From positions 4,500,001 to 4,564,000 of the forward strand of contig NZ_CP076538.1 of assembly GCF_018885265.1 (NCBI RefSeq): a stretch of 64,000 nt of DNA, read 5' to 3'. Positions 29,132 through 39,092 of this stretch are shown here, piece after piece. Position numbers and translations under genes: made by a program. The notes under the pieces were generated by a model that did no database searches, was not told where the DNA came from, and saw only the letters and a program-made list of their open reading frames with translations. Numbering within the stretch: the stretch's first letter is position 1; each line of letters starts with the position of its first letter. Origin of the DNA: Amycolatopsis aidingensis. Its GTDB lineage: Bacteria; Actinomycetota; Actinomycetes; Mycobacteriales; Pseudonocardiaceae.

Positions 29132-30550
29132 GTGGAGCGGACCCAGGCGCGTCGACGCGGCGGCGTCCAGGAAGATGAGCCGGTGCCCCGCGACATCGCC
29201 GACGACGAAACCGGGCCCATCCGCCGGGTGCCGCCCGAGGCAGCGCAGCGCGGGCGGCGAGCGGACCGGAGACCGGCCGAGGGACCCGACGAGAGACCGG
29301 CACGGCGGCGGAAACCCGCCACCCCGCAGCAAACCGGACATGGCCACGGACACGGCCATGGACACGGACCGACCCAACCGGCCTCGCGACGGGTACGCAG
29401 GCTGCTGACCGCGCTGCTCGCTCCGCTCGCGCTGGCGACCCTTATCGGGATGGTGTTGCTCTATCCCTGGGGGCAGGAAGGGCCGGACAGCGCGATCGAC
29501 TCGGGCACCCCGGTCGACGGAGAGGTGACCGCGACGGCGGTCGGCCCCTGCCTCGCGCCCGGGGAGGTACAGGTGGGCCAGCCCGCGCCCGCGCCTGGGG
29601 AGGACCGCTGCCTGGCCATCGACGTCCACCTCACCGACGGGCCCGGGGCGGGCCGGACGATCCGCAAGGTCATCCCGGTCGAGCCGAGCACCCCTCGCTT
29701 CGCCGCCGGTGACCAGGTGGTGCTGGCCTTCACCGGGTCGGACGCCGCCAGCCCCGACTCCTACCAGCTGCGTGACTTCCAGCGTGAACTGCCGCTGGCC
29801 CTGCTCGCCGCGCTCTTCGCGGCCGCCGTGCTGATCCTGGGCCGGTGGCGTGGGCTCGCGGCGCTGGGCGCGCTCGTGCTCAGCTTCGTCGTGCTGGCCG
29901 TGTTCGTGCTGCCCGCGATCCTGGCCGGTGAGAATCCGCTGCTGGTCGCCATCGCGGGCGCCGGGCTGATCATGTTCGTGGCCCTCTACCTCACGCACGG
30001 CCTGTCCGCGCTCACCTCGGTCGCCGTACTCGGCACCCTGGCCAGCCTCACCCTCATCGGCATCATCTCCGCGATCTTCTCCGCGGCCGCAGAACTGACC
30101 GGCCTTGACGAGGACACCACTTCGCTGATCGCCGCGCTCGGACACGGGATCGACGCCCGCGGCCTGCTGCTGGCCGGAGTGGTCATCGGCGCACTCGGCG
30201 TGCTGGACGACGTCACCGTCACCCAGGCCAGCTCGGTATGGGAACTGCGCAGGGCGAACCCGGCCCTGGACTGGCGGGAACTGTACGCCGCGGGCCTGCG
30301 GATCGGACGCGATCACGTCGGCTCGGCCGTCAACACACTGGTCATGGCCTACGCCGGGGCCGCGCTGCCGGTGCTGCTGCTCTCCCACCTCTCCGGGGTC
30401 GGGCTCGGCCCCATCCTCGGCTCCCAGGACATCGCCCAGGAGATCGTCCGCACGCTCGCGGGCAGCATCGGCATCGTGGCCGCCGTGCCGGTGACCACCC
30501 TGCTGGCCGCGCTCATCGCCAGCCGCGAGGTCGTGGAACCCCAGTACTAA
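29132..30550 (+). CDS. YibE/F-family multi-spanning membrane protein
   Basis: A protein of up to 472 residues with a long charged N-terminus, one transmembrane helix (LLTALLAPLALATLIGMVLLYPW), an extracytoplasmic segment, and about seven more helices in the C-terminal YibE/F domain (LPLALLAALFAAAVLILGRWRGL; GVLDDVTVTQASSVWELRRANP is the best-conserved block). The N-terminus contains a run of alternating His-Gly (about residues 69-78). GTG 29132 follows the HNH stop by 6 nt; GTG 29183 is an alternative with a purine-rich upstream sequence. The family has no proven function. Confidence 0.88.
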   Translation: MERTQARRRGGVQEDEPVPRDIADDETGPIRRVPPEAAQRGRRADRRPAEGPDERPARRRKPATPQQTGHGHGHGHGHGPTQPASRRVRRLLTALLAPLALATLIGMVLLYPWGQEGPDSAIDSGTPVDGEVTATAVGPCLAPGEVQVGQPAPAPGEDRCLAIDVHLTDGPGAGRTIRKVIPVEPSTPRFAAGDQVVLAFTGSDAASPDSYQLRDFQRELPLALLAALFAAAVLILGRWRGLAALGALVLSFVVLAVFVLPAILAGENPLLVAIAGAGLIMFVALYLTHGLSALTSVAVLGTLASLTLIGIISAIFSAAAELTGLDEDTTSLIAALGHGIDARGLLLAGVVIGALGVLDDVTVTQASSVWELRRANPALDWRELYAAGLRIGRDHVGSAVNTLVMAYAGAALPVLLLSHLSGVGLGPILGSQDIAQEIVRTLAGSIGIVAAVPVTTLLAALIASREVVEPQY

Positions 30551-30655
30551 CCACACGACTCACACCAGTCACAGCAGCACCAACGCCGCACCCCGGCTCG
30601 GCCGGAGCCTCCGCGGTGGAGTACCAAGAGCGGGCAACCGGCGGCTGGAGGCGGC

Positions 30656-30928
30656 ATGCTCGACCTGGTCCTCGCGCTCCCCCGGCGCCTGCTCGGTGCC
30701 GTGCGCACGGCGGGCGCCGCGGTCGTCGCGCTGCCCCGGATCAGCAGCACCCTCGACGAACTGCGCGAGACCGCGAAGCAACTCGAGAAGCTCGCCACCT
30801 TTGCGGTACAGGAACTGCCCGAGGTGATCTACCAGCTCGAGGCGATCCGCGCGGAACTCACCGCGATCGAACGGCGCCTGCAGGAAAACGACCGGACGGT
30901 CACTCCAGGGTCGCCACGAACCGGCTGA
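30656..30928 (+). CDS. Small helical protein, function unknown
   Basis: A 90-residue protein with a hydrophobic or amphipathic N-terminus (MLDLVLALPRRLLGAVRTAG) followed by a strongly helical, charged region with heptad-like spacing (STLDELRETAKQLEKLATFAVQEL…AIRAELTAIERRLQE), suggesting membrane association and a coiled coil. GGAGG precedes the ATG. It overlaps the end of the convergent next gene by 29 bp. I do not recognise a family. It is likely real because of the clean ribosome site and helical periodicity. Confidence 0.6.
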   Translation: MLDLVLALPRRLLGAVRTAGAAVVALPRISSTLDELRETAKQLEKLATFAVQELPEVIYQLEAIRAELTAIERRLQENDRTVTPGSPRTG

Positions 30929-31574
30929 CCGCCTCCATGGTGAACCGCTGGGCGAACTTGCCGGAGGGCGCGGCCGAGGCCAACCGATACAGCGGCCGGT
31001 CAGCGGCACCGTCCCCACGGGCGTCCGACTTCAGCTGCGCCACCAGCAGCTCCGCGAACACCATGCCGTTGGCCTCGACGTTGTTCACCAGCGCGTCGGC
31101 AAGCCTGCGCAGGGTCAGCACGCCCAGCTCCCGGCCACCGGTGCCGGAGTACACGGCAAGGTCGATCTTGACCGTCTGTCCGCGCTGGCCCGCGTTCACC
31201 AGCAGGCTCACCGTGCGGGCCCCGCGCACATCCGTGACCAGCAGGTCGATCCGCTGCGCCTCGACCAGATCGATCCGTCGCGACCGCCAGGTGCGCACGA
31301 TGACCGTCTTGCCCTCCAGCCACACCTGCCTGCGCACGTTGAACATCACCACGTACAGCAGGGGAAGGCCGATCACCGCGGCCGTGACCAGCCCGGCGAC
31401 CTGACCGCCGATCAGCCCGGCGAGGCCGCCGAAGGCGGCGGCGAAGATGAGCACGCCGATCAGGCCGGACCAGCCCCTACGGCGCCGCAGCCGCGGATCG
31501 TCGTTGAACAGGGCCAGCCGCTCCGGCTGCGCCCCGGATCCACGCTCGGCGGGTTCCGGCGTCGAGTCGCTCAT
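30900..31574 (-). CDS. Membrane protein with two N-terminal helices, function unknown
   Basis: A 224-residue protein: acidic N-terminus, two adjacent transmembrane helices (residues about 36-62 and 62-80, GLIGVLIFAAAFGGLAGLIGG and VTAAVIGLPLLYVVMFNV), then a cytoplasmic beta-rich domain (QVWLEGKTVIVRTWRSRRIDLVEAQRIDLLVTDVRG) reminiscent of PH-like folds in small bacterial membrane proteins. Its ATG overlaps the glyoxalase II stop (31571-31574), so it is translated with it. No function is assigned. Confidence 0.7.
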   Translation of the reverse strand: MSDSTPEPAERGSGAQPERLALFNDDPRLRRRRGWSGLIGVLIFAAAFGGLAGLIGGQVAGLVTAAVIGLPLLYVVMFNVRRQVWLEGKTVIVRTWRSRRIDLVEAQRIDLLVTDVRGARTVSLLVNAGQRGQTVKIDLAVYSGTGGRELGVLTLRRLADALVNNVEANGMVFAELLVAQLKSDARGDGAADRPLYRLASAAPSGKFAQRFTMEAVSRFVATLE

Positions 31575-32245
31575 CGTTCTCCCACTTCCGAACCCGAGAA
31601 GAACGGGTTGGTCCTGCGCTCCTGACCGATCGTGCTGCTCGGCCCGTGGCCCGGCAGCACCACGGTGTCATCGGCCAGCACGGACAGCTTGGTGCGCAAC
31701 GAGTGCGCCAGCGCACCCGGATCCCCGCCCGGCAGGTCGGTCCGCCCCACCGAGCCCGCGAACAGCGTGTCGCCGGTCAGCACCAGCCGGCCTCCCTCGG
31801 TGTTGTCCAGCCGCAGCAGCACCGAACCCGGGGTGTGCCCCGGCACGTGCTCGACGGTGATCCGCAGGCCGGCCAGCTCCAGCACGCCCTCGGCGAGCTC
31901 GGCCACCTCGGCGGGTTCGGTGAGCTGTACCGATCCACCAAAGGCCGCGGCCAGTTCGGGGCCGAGGCCGGCCAGTGGATCGGAGAGCAGCACCCGGTCA
32001 TGCGGATGGATCCACACCGCCACGCCGTAGGTGTCGGCGACCACGGCTGCGGAGTACACGTGATCGAAATGCCCGTGCGTGGCCAGCACCCCGGCCGGGG
32101 TCAGCTCGTGCTCCCGCAGTACCTGTTCGATCCGGTCCGCGGCGCCCTCACCAGGATCAACGATCACGGCCTCGCGTCCGGCCCCGGTGGCGAGGAGGTA
32201 GCAGTTGGCTTGGAAGGCCCCCGCCGGAAACCCGACGACAAGCAC
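31571..32245 (-). CDS. MBL-fold metallohydrolase (glyoxalase II-like)
   Basis: A 224-residue metallo-beta-lactamase-fold hydrolase. Motifs: NCYLLATG near the start, THGHFDHVYSA (HxHxDH), HVPGHTPGSV, LTGDTLFAGSVGRTDL and LPGHGPSSTIGQERRTNPF, the last typical of the hydroxyacylglutathione-hydrolase-like group. GTG 32245 with GAGGAGGG upstream gives the VLVVGFPAG start seen in homologues, rather than the longer frame from 32275. Position corresponds to Rv2581c. It is divergent from the PPIase gene. Confidence 0.93.
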   Translation of the reverse strand: MLVVGFPAGAFQANCYLLATGAGREAVIVDPGEGAADRIEQVLREHELTPAGVLATHGHFDHVYSAAVVADTYGVAVWIHPHDRVLLSDPLAGLGPELAAAFGGSVQLTEPAEVAELAEGVLELAGLRITVEHVPGHTPGSVLLRLDNTEGGRLVLTGDTLFAGSVGRTDLPGGDPGALAHSLRTKLSVLADDTVVLPGHGPSSTIGQERRTNPFFSGSEVGER

Positions 32246-32385
32246 GAAACCCTCCTCGAGATCCACCTGTGACAAGCTGTTTGGACTACCCTATCGGCCC
32301 CTGTACGGGGTCCTAACAGGCTGTGCCCATAGACTGCGGCCACACCCGGGACGTGTGAGATGTCGAGTGGAATCTGGGAGGGCAG

Positions 32386-33252
32386 GTGCCGACCAACCAG
32401 CAGCGCCGCGAAGCCGCGAAGCGGAAGCTCGAACGACAGCTTGCACGCAGGGCGGAACGGGCGAAGCGGCGCAAGATCGTCGGGGTCGGCGTCACCGTCG
32501 GTGCCGTGGTGATCGTGGCGGGGCTCGTGGTGTTCGTGGCGACAAGGGGCGGCGAGGACGCCGCGGCGGACAACCCGTCGGACAATCCGTCCTCGACCAG
32601 CTCGCCCGAGCAGCCGCCGGTGCAGATCCCGAGCGAGCGGGCGCCGATGCCGGAGCGGCCGGAGGCGTTGCCGAATCCGGTGAGCTGCGAGTACCCCAAG
32701 GACGAGGGCCAGACGTCCAAGACGGCGGAACCGCCGGAGGGCAAGGACGTTCCCTCCACCGGCACCGTGAACGTGACCATGCAGAGCACCGCGGGTGACA
32801 TCCCGCTCACCCTGGATCGCGCGCTCGCCCCGTGCACCGTGAACAGCTTCCTGAACCTGGTGAAGCAGGACTTCTACACCGGAACCGAGTGCCACCGGCT
32901 GGGCACCCAGGGCCTGCAGATGCTGCAGTGCGGCGACCCGAACGGCGACGGCAGCGGCGGGCCGGGCTACACGATCCCGGACGAGAACTTCCCCGAGCTG
33001 AGCTACGGCCGGGGCATCCTGGCGATGGCGAAGACCTCGGCCCCGAACAGCGGCGGCAGCCAGTTCTTCATGGTCTACGGCGACGCGCAGCTGCCTCCTG
33101 ACTACACCGTGTTCGGCAGCATCGACGACGCCGGCCTCGAGGTGCTGGACAAGGTGGCCAAGGACGGTATCGACCAGAGCGCGATGGGCCAGGACGGCAC
33201 CGGCAAGCCGAGCACCCAGGTGAAGTTCACCGGCGTGACCATCGAGTCGTGA
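32386..33252 (+). CDS. ppiB: Membrane-anchored cyclophilin-type peptidyl-prolyl isomerase
   Basis: A 288-residue cyclophilin. A basic cytoplasmic start (NQQRREAAKRKLERQLARR) is followed by one transmembrane helix (IVGVGVTVGAVVIVAGLVVFVAT), a Ser/Pro-rich linker, and the isomerase domain on the outside: GDIPLTLDRALAPCTVNSFLNL, TECHRLGTQGLQMLQCGDPNGDGSGGPGY, FFMVYGDAQLPPDYTVFGSI. The usual FHR is here CHR. Position matches Rv2582. GTG 32386 has GGGAGGG upstream. Likely helps fold exported proteins. Confidence 0.93.
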   Translation: MPTNQQRREAAKRKLERQLARRAERAKRRKIVGVGVTVGAVVIVAGLVVFVATRGGEDAAADNPSDNPSSTSSPEQPPVQIPSERAPMPERPEALPNPVSCEYPKDEGQTSKTAEPPEGKDVPSTGTVNVTMQSTAGDIPLTLDRALAPCTVNSFLNLVKQDFYTGTECHRLGTQGLQMLQCGDPNGDGSGGPGYTIPDENFPELSYGRGILAMAKTSAPNSGGSQFFMVYGDAQLPPDYTVFGSIDDAGLEVLDKVAKDGIDQSAMGQDGTGKPSTQVKFTGVTIES

Positions 33253-33259
33253 CCAGGTC

Positions 33260-34063
33260 GTGACGGCACCACGCAGGGCCGAGATCAACGGCTCGACGGC
33301 CACGGCCGAGCAGCTGGCGCTGCCCGCACTGGTCAACTATGGGCACTTCACCTCCATGCAGGTACGCGCGGGCCGCGTCCGCGGCCTCGCGCACCACCTG
33401 CGCAGGCTGGAGGACGCCACCCGGCTGCTGTTCGGGGTCGAGCTGGACACCGGGCCCGTCCGCGCGCAGCTGCGGCAGGCCGTGGCCGGGATGGAGGCGG
33501 TGTCGGCTCGGGTCACCGTGTTCTCCAGCAAACTGACCGCGCGGAACCCGGCCGGGCAGGCGGAGCCCGACGTACTGGTGACCACCGGCCCGCCGAGCGA
33601 ACCGCCGCCGCGGCCGTTGCGCGTGTGTGCCGTGGAGTACCAGCGCTTCCTGCCGGAGATCAAGCACGTCGGCACCTTCGGCCTGATGTACCACCGCCGC
33701 GCGGCACAACAGGCAGGCTTCGACGACGCCCTGTTCCTGACCGGGGCAGGCCAGGTCAGCGAGAGCACGATCTGGAATGTCGGGTTCTTCGACAGCGGCA
33801 CGGTGGTGTGGCCACAGGCCCCGATGCTGGACGGCATCACCCAGCAGCTGCTCCGCGACGGCCTACGGCGGCTGGGCGTGCCCACCGAGACCAGGGCGCT
33901 CAGCCTGCCCGAGGCCAAGGGCCTGCGGTCGGCCTTTTTCGCCAACTCCAGCGCGCCCGACGCGCTGCTGACCTCGATCGACGACCTCGAGCTCGCCGTG
34001 GACCCCGAGCTCGGCGAGCTGCTGCGGGCCGCCTACGAGGCCACCCCGATGGAGGAGATCTGA
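33260..34063 (+). CDS. Aminotransferase class IV (PLP-dependent, branched-chain/ADC lyase-like)
   Basis: A 267-residue fold-type IV PLP enzyme. The PLP Lys is in FLPEIKHVGTFGLMYHRRAA and the conserved Glu in GAGQVSESTIWNVGFFDSG, with the C-terminal LDGITQQLLRDGLRRLGVPTETRALSL region. The group includes aminodeoxychorismate lyase and D-amino-acid or branched-chain aminotransferases; the sequence here does not decide between them. GTG 33260 follows the PPIase stop by 7 nt, so the two may form an operon. Ends 10 bp before the convergent crotonase gene. Confidence 0.88.
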   Translation: MTAPRRAEINGSTATAEQLALPALVNYGHFTSMQVRAGRVRGLAHHLRRLEDATRLLFGVELDTGPVRAQLRQAVAGMEAVSARVTVFSSKLTARNPAGQAEPDVLVTTGPPSEPPPRPLRVCAVEYQRFLPEIKHVGTFGLMYHRRAAQQAGFDDALFLTGAGQVSESTIWNVGFFDSGTVVWPQAPMLDGITQQLLRDGLRRLGVPTETRALSLPEAKGLRSAFFANSSAPDALLTSIDDLELAVDPELGELLRAAYEATPMEEI

Positions 34064-34073
34064 CCCGGCCGGG

Positions 34074-34853
34074 TCAGCGGTAGGTGAACGAGGGCGTACG
34101 ACGCTCCAGAAACGCCGCCACGCCCTCCGCGTAGTCCTCCCCGTGCACCGCGGCCAGCCGGATGGCAGCGACCTCCTCATCGCTCTCCTGCTGCCCGGCG
34201 AGGATCTTCTCGATGATCCGATTCATCCCGCGGATCGAGGCCTGCGAACGCGCGCACAGGGTGCGGGCGAACTCCAGTGTGCTGTCCGCCAGCTCCTCCT
34301 CGGCGAGGACCTCGTTCACCAGCCCGATCTCCCGCGCCCGCGCGGCGCCGATCAACTGCCCGGACAGCAGGAAGTACCGGGCATGTGCCGGGCCGACCAG
34401 TGCCACCAGCTGGCGGGTGGAGCGGAAGTCGTACACGATGCCCAGCTTCGCCGGGGTGATCCCGAATCGTGAACCGGCAGCGGCGAACCGGAAGTCGCAG
34501 GCCACCGAAAGCTGACAGCCGCCGCCGATACAGTTCCCGCGGATCATCGCCACACTCGGCTTGCGCATGCCGGTGAGCGCACGCACTGCGGCCTCGACGG
34601 CCTCGTCGTAGCTCGCGGCACCCTCGGCGGAGGACCGCAGGGCGCCGAACTCGCTGATATCGGCGCCCGCGGAGAAATCCTGACCGGCCCCGGTGAGCAC
34701 CAGTACCTTGATCTCCGGATCGGCCTCCACCTCGGCGACGATGCCGGGGATAGCCGCCCACATGCCGTGGGTGATCGCGTTCTTCTTCTCCGGCCTGGCC
34801 AGCGTCAGCCGTGCGATCTCGCCTTCGCGTGCGAACAGGAGCCCTTCGGTCAC
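34074..34853 (-). CDS. Enoyl-CoA hydratase/isomerase family protein
   Basis: A 259-residue crotonase-fold protein. Oxyanion-hole and CoA-binding features: LARPEKKNAITHGMW, LTGAGQDFSAGADISEF and MIRGNCIGGGCQLSVACDFRFAA. The second catalytic Glu region, usually PExxLG, reads GITPAKLGIVYDF here, so the Glu is missing and typical hydration activity is doubtful; an isomerase or other acyl-CoA reaction is possible. It lies 28 bp downstream of the rel stop on the same strand. Confidence 0.88.
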   Translation of the reverse strand: MTEGLLFAREGEIARLTLARPEKKNAITHGMWAAIPGIVAEVEADPEIKVLVLTGAGQDFSAGADISEFGALRSSAEGAASYDEAVEAAVRALTGMRKPSVAMIRGNCIGGGCQLSVACDFRFAAAGSRFGITPAKLGIVYDFRSTRQLVALVGPAHARYFLLSGQLIGAARAREIGLVNEVLAEEELADSTLEFARTLCARSQASIRGMNRIIEKILAGQQESDEEVAAIRLAAVHGEDYAEGVAAFLERRTPSFTYR

Positions 34854-34881
34854 GGCTCCACCGTAGGCGAGGCAGGCCGCG

Positions 34882-37224
34882 TCACGAGGCGGAGGTGACG
34901 CGGTACACGTCGTACACGCCCTCCACGTTGCGCACCACCTTCAGCACATGCCCGAGGTGCTTGGGGTCGCCCATCTCGAAGGAGAACCGGCTGACCGCGA
35001 CCCGGTCCCGCGAGGTGGTCACCGAGGCGGACAGGATGTTCACCCGCTCGTCGGCGAGCACCTTGGTCACATCGGAGAGCAGCCGGTGCCGGTCCAACGC
35101 CTCCACCTGGATCGCCACCAGGAACACCGAGGACTCCGATGGCGCCCACTCCACCTCGACCAGCCGCTCCGGCTGGGAGCGCAGGTCATCGGCGTTGGTG
35201 CAGTCGGTGCGGTGCACGCTGACCCCACCGCCCCTGGTGACGAAGCCGAGGATCTCGTCGCCGGGCACCGGGGTGCAGCAGCGGGCGAGCTTGGCCCAGA
35301 CGTCGCTGGCTCCCTTGACGACCACGCCCACGTCGTTGGAGCCCCGCCTACGGGTGACCGTGGAGGGAGTGGACCGCTCGGCCAGCTCCTCCTCGGCCTC
35401 CTCCACGCCGCCGATCAGCGCCACCAGCCGCTGCACCACGTGCTTGGCGCTGGTGTTCCCCTCGCCGACGGCGGCGTACAGCGAGCTGATGTCGGCGTAG
35501 CGCAGCTCGGCGGCCAGTGCGCCCATCGAGTCCGCGGAGACCAGCCGCTGCAACGGCAGCCCGACCTTGCGGACCTCCTTGGTGATCGCCTCCTTGCCGC
35601 CCTCGATCGCCTCGTCCCTGCGTTCCTTGGCGAACCACTGCCGGATCTTGGCGCGGGCCTTCGGCGAGCCCGCGAACTGTAGCCAGTCCCTTGACGGGCC
35701 CGCGCCCTCGGCCTTCGAGGTGAACACCTCGACGACCTCGCCGTTCTCCAGCTTGCGCTCCAGCGCCACCAGCCTGCCGTTCACCCTGGCACCGATGCAG
35801 CGGTGCCCGACCTCGGTGTGCACGGCATAGGCGAAGTCCACCGGGGTGGAACCGACGGGCAGGGTGATCACGTCGCCCTTCGGCGTGAACACGAAGATCT
35901 CCCTGCTGGCCAGCTCGTAGCGCAGCGACTCGAGGAACTCGCCGGGGTCGGCCGCCTCCCGCTGCCAGTCCAGCAGCTGGCGCATCCAGGCCATCTCGTC
36001 CACGTCCACGGCGTTGCCGTTATGCGTGCCCCTGGTCTCCTTGTAGCGCCAGTGCGCCGCGATGCCGTACTCCGCGGTGCGGTGCATCTCGTAGGTACGG
36101 ATCTGCACCTCGAGCGGCTTGCCGTCCGGCCCGATCACCGTGGTGTGCAGGGACTGGTAGACGCCGAACCGCGGCTGGGCCACGTAGTCCTTGAACCGGC
36201 CTGGCATCGGCTGCCACAACGCGTGCACCACGCCCATCGCGGCATAACAGTCGCGCACGTCCTCCACCAGGATCCGCACGCCGACCAGGTCGTGGATGTC
36301 GTCGAGGTCGCGGCCACGGACGATCATCTTCTGGTGGATCGAGTAGTAGTGCTTCGGCCTGCCCTCGACCCGCGCCTTGATCCGCGAGCCCTCCAGCTGG
36401 GTGGTGAGCTCGCCGATCACACCGCGCAGGTAGGTGTCCCTGGACGGGGCCCGGTCGGCCACCAGCCGCACGATCTCGTCGTACTTCTTGGGCTGCAGGA
36501 TGGCGAACGCGAGATCCTCCAGCTCCCACTTCACCGTGGCCATGCCGAGCCGGTGCGCCAGCGGGGCGAGCACCTCCAGGGTCTCCTTGGCCTTGCGGGC
36601 CTGCTTCTCCGGGGGCAGGAACCGCATGGTGCGCATGTTGTGCAGCCGGTCGGCGAGTTTGATCACCAGCACCCGCGGGTCGCGGGCCATGGCGATGACC
36701 ATCTTGCGGATCGTCTCCGCCTCGGCCGCGTGGCCGAGCTTCACCTTGTCCAGCTTGGTGACCCCGTCCACAAGCTCGCCGACTTCCTTGCCGAACTCCT
36801 CCTTGAGCCGGTCCAGGGAGTACGCCGTGTCCTCGACGGTGTCGTGCAGCAGGGCGGCGACCAGCGTGGTGGTGTCCATGCCCAGCTCGGCGAGGATGGT
36901 GGCCACGGCCAGCGGGTGGGTGATGTAGGGGTCCCCGGACTTGCGCCGCTGCTCCCGGTGCAGTTCCTCGGCCACGTCGTAGGCCCGCTGCAACAGCCCC
37001 AGGTCGGCGCTGGGATGCAGCTCCCGGTGCACCGCGGCCAGCGGTTCCAGCACCTGCTTCACCGAGGCGGCGCGCTGGGCGGTGATCCGGCGGGCCAGCC
37101 GGGCGCGGACCCGGCGGGTCGCCGAGGGCGCCCTGGTCGCGGCGCCGTTCGTGGCGGGCTGGGCCGTGCCGGCAGCGGGTGCCTCCGAGTGGCCAGCCAC
37201 CACGGAATCGAGCTCCTGGCTCAC
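34882..37224 (-). CDS. relA: Bifunctional (p)ppGpp synthetase/hydrolase Rel
   Basis: A 780-residue stringent-response enzyme. The hydrolase HD domain is intact ([39 protein letters not shown]), the synthetase domain carries the RFKD motif of bifunctional Rel proteins ([25 protein letters not shown]), followed by TGS ([34 protein letters not shown]), a Cys-containing ZFD region ([12 protein letters not shown]) and a C-terminal ACT domain. I chose GTG 37224 (VSQELDSV), 5 nt after GGAGG; the frame runs 66 codons further upstream, but those overlap apt. Position matches Rv2583c. Confidence 0.96.
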   Translation of the reverse strand: MSQELDSVVAGHSEAPAAGTAQPATNGAATRAPSATRRVRARLARRITAQRAASVKQVLEPLAAVHRELHPSADLGLLQRAYDVAEELHREQRRKSGDPYITHPLAVATILAELGMDTTTLVAALLHDTVEDTAYSLDRLKEEFGKEVGELVDGVTKLDKVKLGHAAEAETIRKMVIAMARDPRVLVIKLADRLHNMRTMRFLPPEKQARKAKETLEVLAPLAHRLGMATVKWELEDLAFAILQPKKYDEIVRLVADRAPSRDTYLRGVIGELTTQLEGSRIKARVEGRPKHYYSIHQKMIVRGRDLDDIHDLVGVRILVEDVRDCYAAMGVVHALWQPMPGRFKDYVAQPRFGVYQSLHTTVIGPDGKPLEVQIRTYEMHRTAEYGIAAHWRYKETRGTHNGNAVDVDEMAWMRQLLDWQREAADPGEFLESLRYELASREIFVFTPKGDVITLPVGSTPVDFAYAVHTEVGHRCIGARVNGRLVALERKLENGEVVEVFTSKAEGAGPSRDWLQFAGSPKARAKIRQWFAKERRDEAIEGGKEAITKEVRKVGLPLQRLVSADSMGALAAELRYADISSLYAAVGEGNTSAKHVVQRLVALIGGVEEAEEELAERSTPSTVTRRRGSNDVGVVVKGASDVWAKLARCCTPVPGDEILGFVTRGGGVSVHRTDCTNADDLRSQPERLVEVEWAPSESSVFLVAIQVEALDRHRLLSDVTKVLADERVNILSASVTTSRDRVAVSRFSFEMGDPKHLGHVLKVVRNVEGVYDVYRVTSAS

Positions 37225-37321
37225 CCGCACCTCCAACTGCTCGCGCGGTCTCTGATCCCCCAGCCTAACTCGCGCCAGTCGGTTCTCGTTCCGGGACGCC
37301 GTCGTATGGCGTACGGCTGGC

Positions 37322-37840
37322 TCAGCTGGTGCGGAGGGCGTGCACCGGAACGTCGGGAAGTTGCTTGCGGCCGCCGAGTTCGGCCAGCTCCAGTACCACC
37401 GCCACCTCGGTGACCGCGGCACCCACCCGGTCCAGCAGCGCGCAGGCCGCTGCGGCCGTGCCGCCGGTGGCGAGCACGTCGTCGATCACCGCGACCCGCG
37501 CGCCAGGCCGCACGGTCCCCGCGGGCAGTTCCAGGGTCTCGGTGCCGTACTCGAGCTGGTAGTCGATCCGGCTCGCCACCGAGGGCAGCTTGCCCGGCTT
37601 GCGCACCAGGGTGACCCCGATGCCCCTGGCATAGCCGAGGGCGGCCGCCAGCAGGAAGCCCCGCGACTCCACCGCGGCGAGCACCTCGACCTCGGGGTCG
37701 AGCCGCGCACCGAGCGCGTCTACCACGGTGGCGAAGGCCGCCGCCGTGCCGAACAGCGGCGTGAGGTCCCGGAACAGCACCCCGGGTTCGGGAAAGTCCG
37801 GGACCTCGCCGATCAGGTCGAGCGCGTCCGCGAGCCGCAT
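37322..37840 (-). CDS. apt: Adenine phosphoribosyltransferase
   Basis: A 172-residue purine-salvage enzyme making AMP from adenine and PRPP. The PRPP-binding motif [18 protein letters not shown] is intact, with the N-terminal [12 protein letters not shown] and the [12 protein letters not shown] loop region typical of Apt. ATG 37840 lies 9 nt after the secF stop, and rel follows 97 bp downstream, the same secD-secF-apt-rel order as in many actinomycetes. Confidence 0.95.
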   Translation of the reverse strand: MRLADALDLIGEVPDFPEPGVLFRDLTPLFGTAAAFATVVDALGARLDPEVEVLAAVESRGFLLAAALGYARGIGVTLVRKPGKLPSVASRIDYQLEYGTETLELPAGTVRPGARVAVIDDVLATGGTAAAACALLDRVGAAVTEVAVVLELAELGGRKQLPDVPVHALRTS

Positions 37841-37849
37841 ACGTCCCGC

Positions 37850-39091
37850 TCAGCGCTTCCGTTTGCCGGAGGGCTTGCCCTTGGGCGCCGAGGTGGCCTT
37901 CTGGCTCGCCTTCGGCGTGCGGGCCGGGACCGAGGCGGCCGCGGCGTAAGCCTTCTCCTTGCGCAGCTCCGCGGCAAGGGACTCGTCGTCGCCCGCGTCG
38001 AAGTCCTCGTCCTCCTGCTGGCTCGCGGCCTTGCGCGCCAGGTTGGCCCTGCGCGCGGCCACCCGCTGGGCCTGGTCCTTGAACTTCGGATCCCGCATGG
38101 TGAGGTCCACCAGCAGCGGGGTGGCCAGCAGCACCGAGGACATGACCCCGGCCAGCATGCCGGTCAGCTGCACCAGCGCCAGGTCCTGCAACGTGCCGGA
38201 GCCGAGCAGGATGTAGCCGACCACCATCAGCCCGAGCACCGGCAGCAGCGCGATCACCGAGGTGTTGATGGACCGCATCAGGGTCTGGTTCAGCGCAAGG
38301 TTGGCCGCCTCGCCGTAGGTCCGCCGGGTCAGGCCGAGCAGGCCACGGGTGTTCTCCTTCACCTTGTCGAACACGACCACGGTGTCGTACAGCGAGAACC
38401 CGAGGATGGTGAGCAGGCCGATCACGGTCGCCGGGGTGACCTCGAAGCCGATCAGCGAGTAGACCCCCGCGGTGACCACCACGTCGTGCAGCAGCGCGAC
38501 GACCGCCGCGATCGCCATCCGCCGCTCGAAGTAGAGCGCGAGGAAGATGGTCACCAGTACCAGGAACACCGCGAGCGCGATCAGCGCCTTCTCGGAGATC
38601 TCCCCGCCCCAGGATGAGCTCACCGCGCTGTCGCTGATGGCGTCCTCGGTGGGCTGGCCGTTCACCCCGAGGGGTTGCAGCTGCTCGAACAGGGCGCCCT
38701 TGACCTGGTCGACCTGCGCCGTGTTCAGCGTCTGCGAGCGGATCTGCACCGCGGCGGCGTCACCCAGCCCGACCTGCTGCGCCTCGGTGGCCTGCACGCC
38801 GAGCGTGTCGTTGAACACCGTCTTGGCCTCGTCCGGGGTGATCTCGCCGTTCGCGCCCTGCGCCGGCATCTCGATCTGGGTGCCGCCGACGAAGTCGATG
38901 CCGAGGCTGAACCCCTTGATGCCGATCGAGCCGATGCACACCGCGATCAGCACCGCGAAGAACACATACCAGCGTTTGCGGGCACCGACGATGTCGAACG
39001 CGCCGGTACCGGTGTACAGCCGCTGCAGCACGGTGTCCTTGGCCGGCTTCGGCTGGGCCTTGCCGTTCTGCTCCGGTTCCTCGACCGCCAC
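37850..39091 (-). CDS. secF: Protein translocase subunit SecF
   Basis: A 413-residue inner-membrane subunit that works with SecD to drive late steps of Sec export using the proton-motive force. Visible: first helix (YVFFAVLIAVCIGSIGI), the GIDFVGGTQIEM periplasmic start, and the RND-like transmembrane block (YSLIGFEVTPATVIGLLTILGFSLYDTVVVFDKVKEN, SINTSVIALLPVLGLMVVG). A long charged C-terminal tail of about 80 residues rich in Lys/Ala/Ser is usual for actinomycetes. GTG 39091 follows the secD stop by 1 nt. Confidence 0.96.
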   Translation of the reverse strand: MAVEEPEQNGKAQPKPAKDTVLQRLYTGTGAFDIVGARKRWYVFFAVLIAVCIGSIGIKGFSLGIDFVGGTQIEMPAQGANGEITPDEAKTVFNDTLGVQATEAQQVGLGDAAAVQIRSQTLNTAQVDQVKGALFEQLQPLGVNGQPTEDAISDSAVSSSWGGEISEKALIALAVFLVLVTIFLALYFERRMAIAAVVALLHDVVVTAGVYSLIGFEVTPATVIGLLTILGFSLYDTVVVFDKVKENTRGLLGLTRRTYGEAANLALNQTLMRSINTSVIALLPVLGLMVVGYILLGSGTLQDLALVQLTGMLAGVMSSVLLATPLLVDLTMRDPKFKDQAQRVAARRANLARKAASQQEDEDFDAGDDESLAAELRKEKAYAAAASVPARTPKASQKATSAPKGKPSGKRKR

Positions 39092-39092
39092 G

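Noticed and set aside
27779..30556. A 925-codon minus-strand open frame
   Set aside because: Antisense to the HNH and YibE/F genes, both of which have clear motifs and helices; the translation is Gly/Gln/Arg-rich without a fold.
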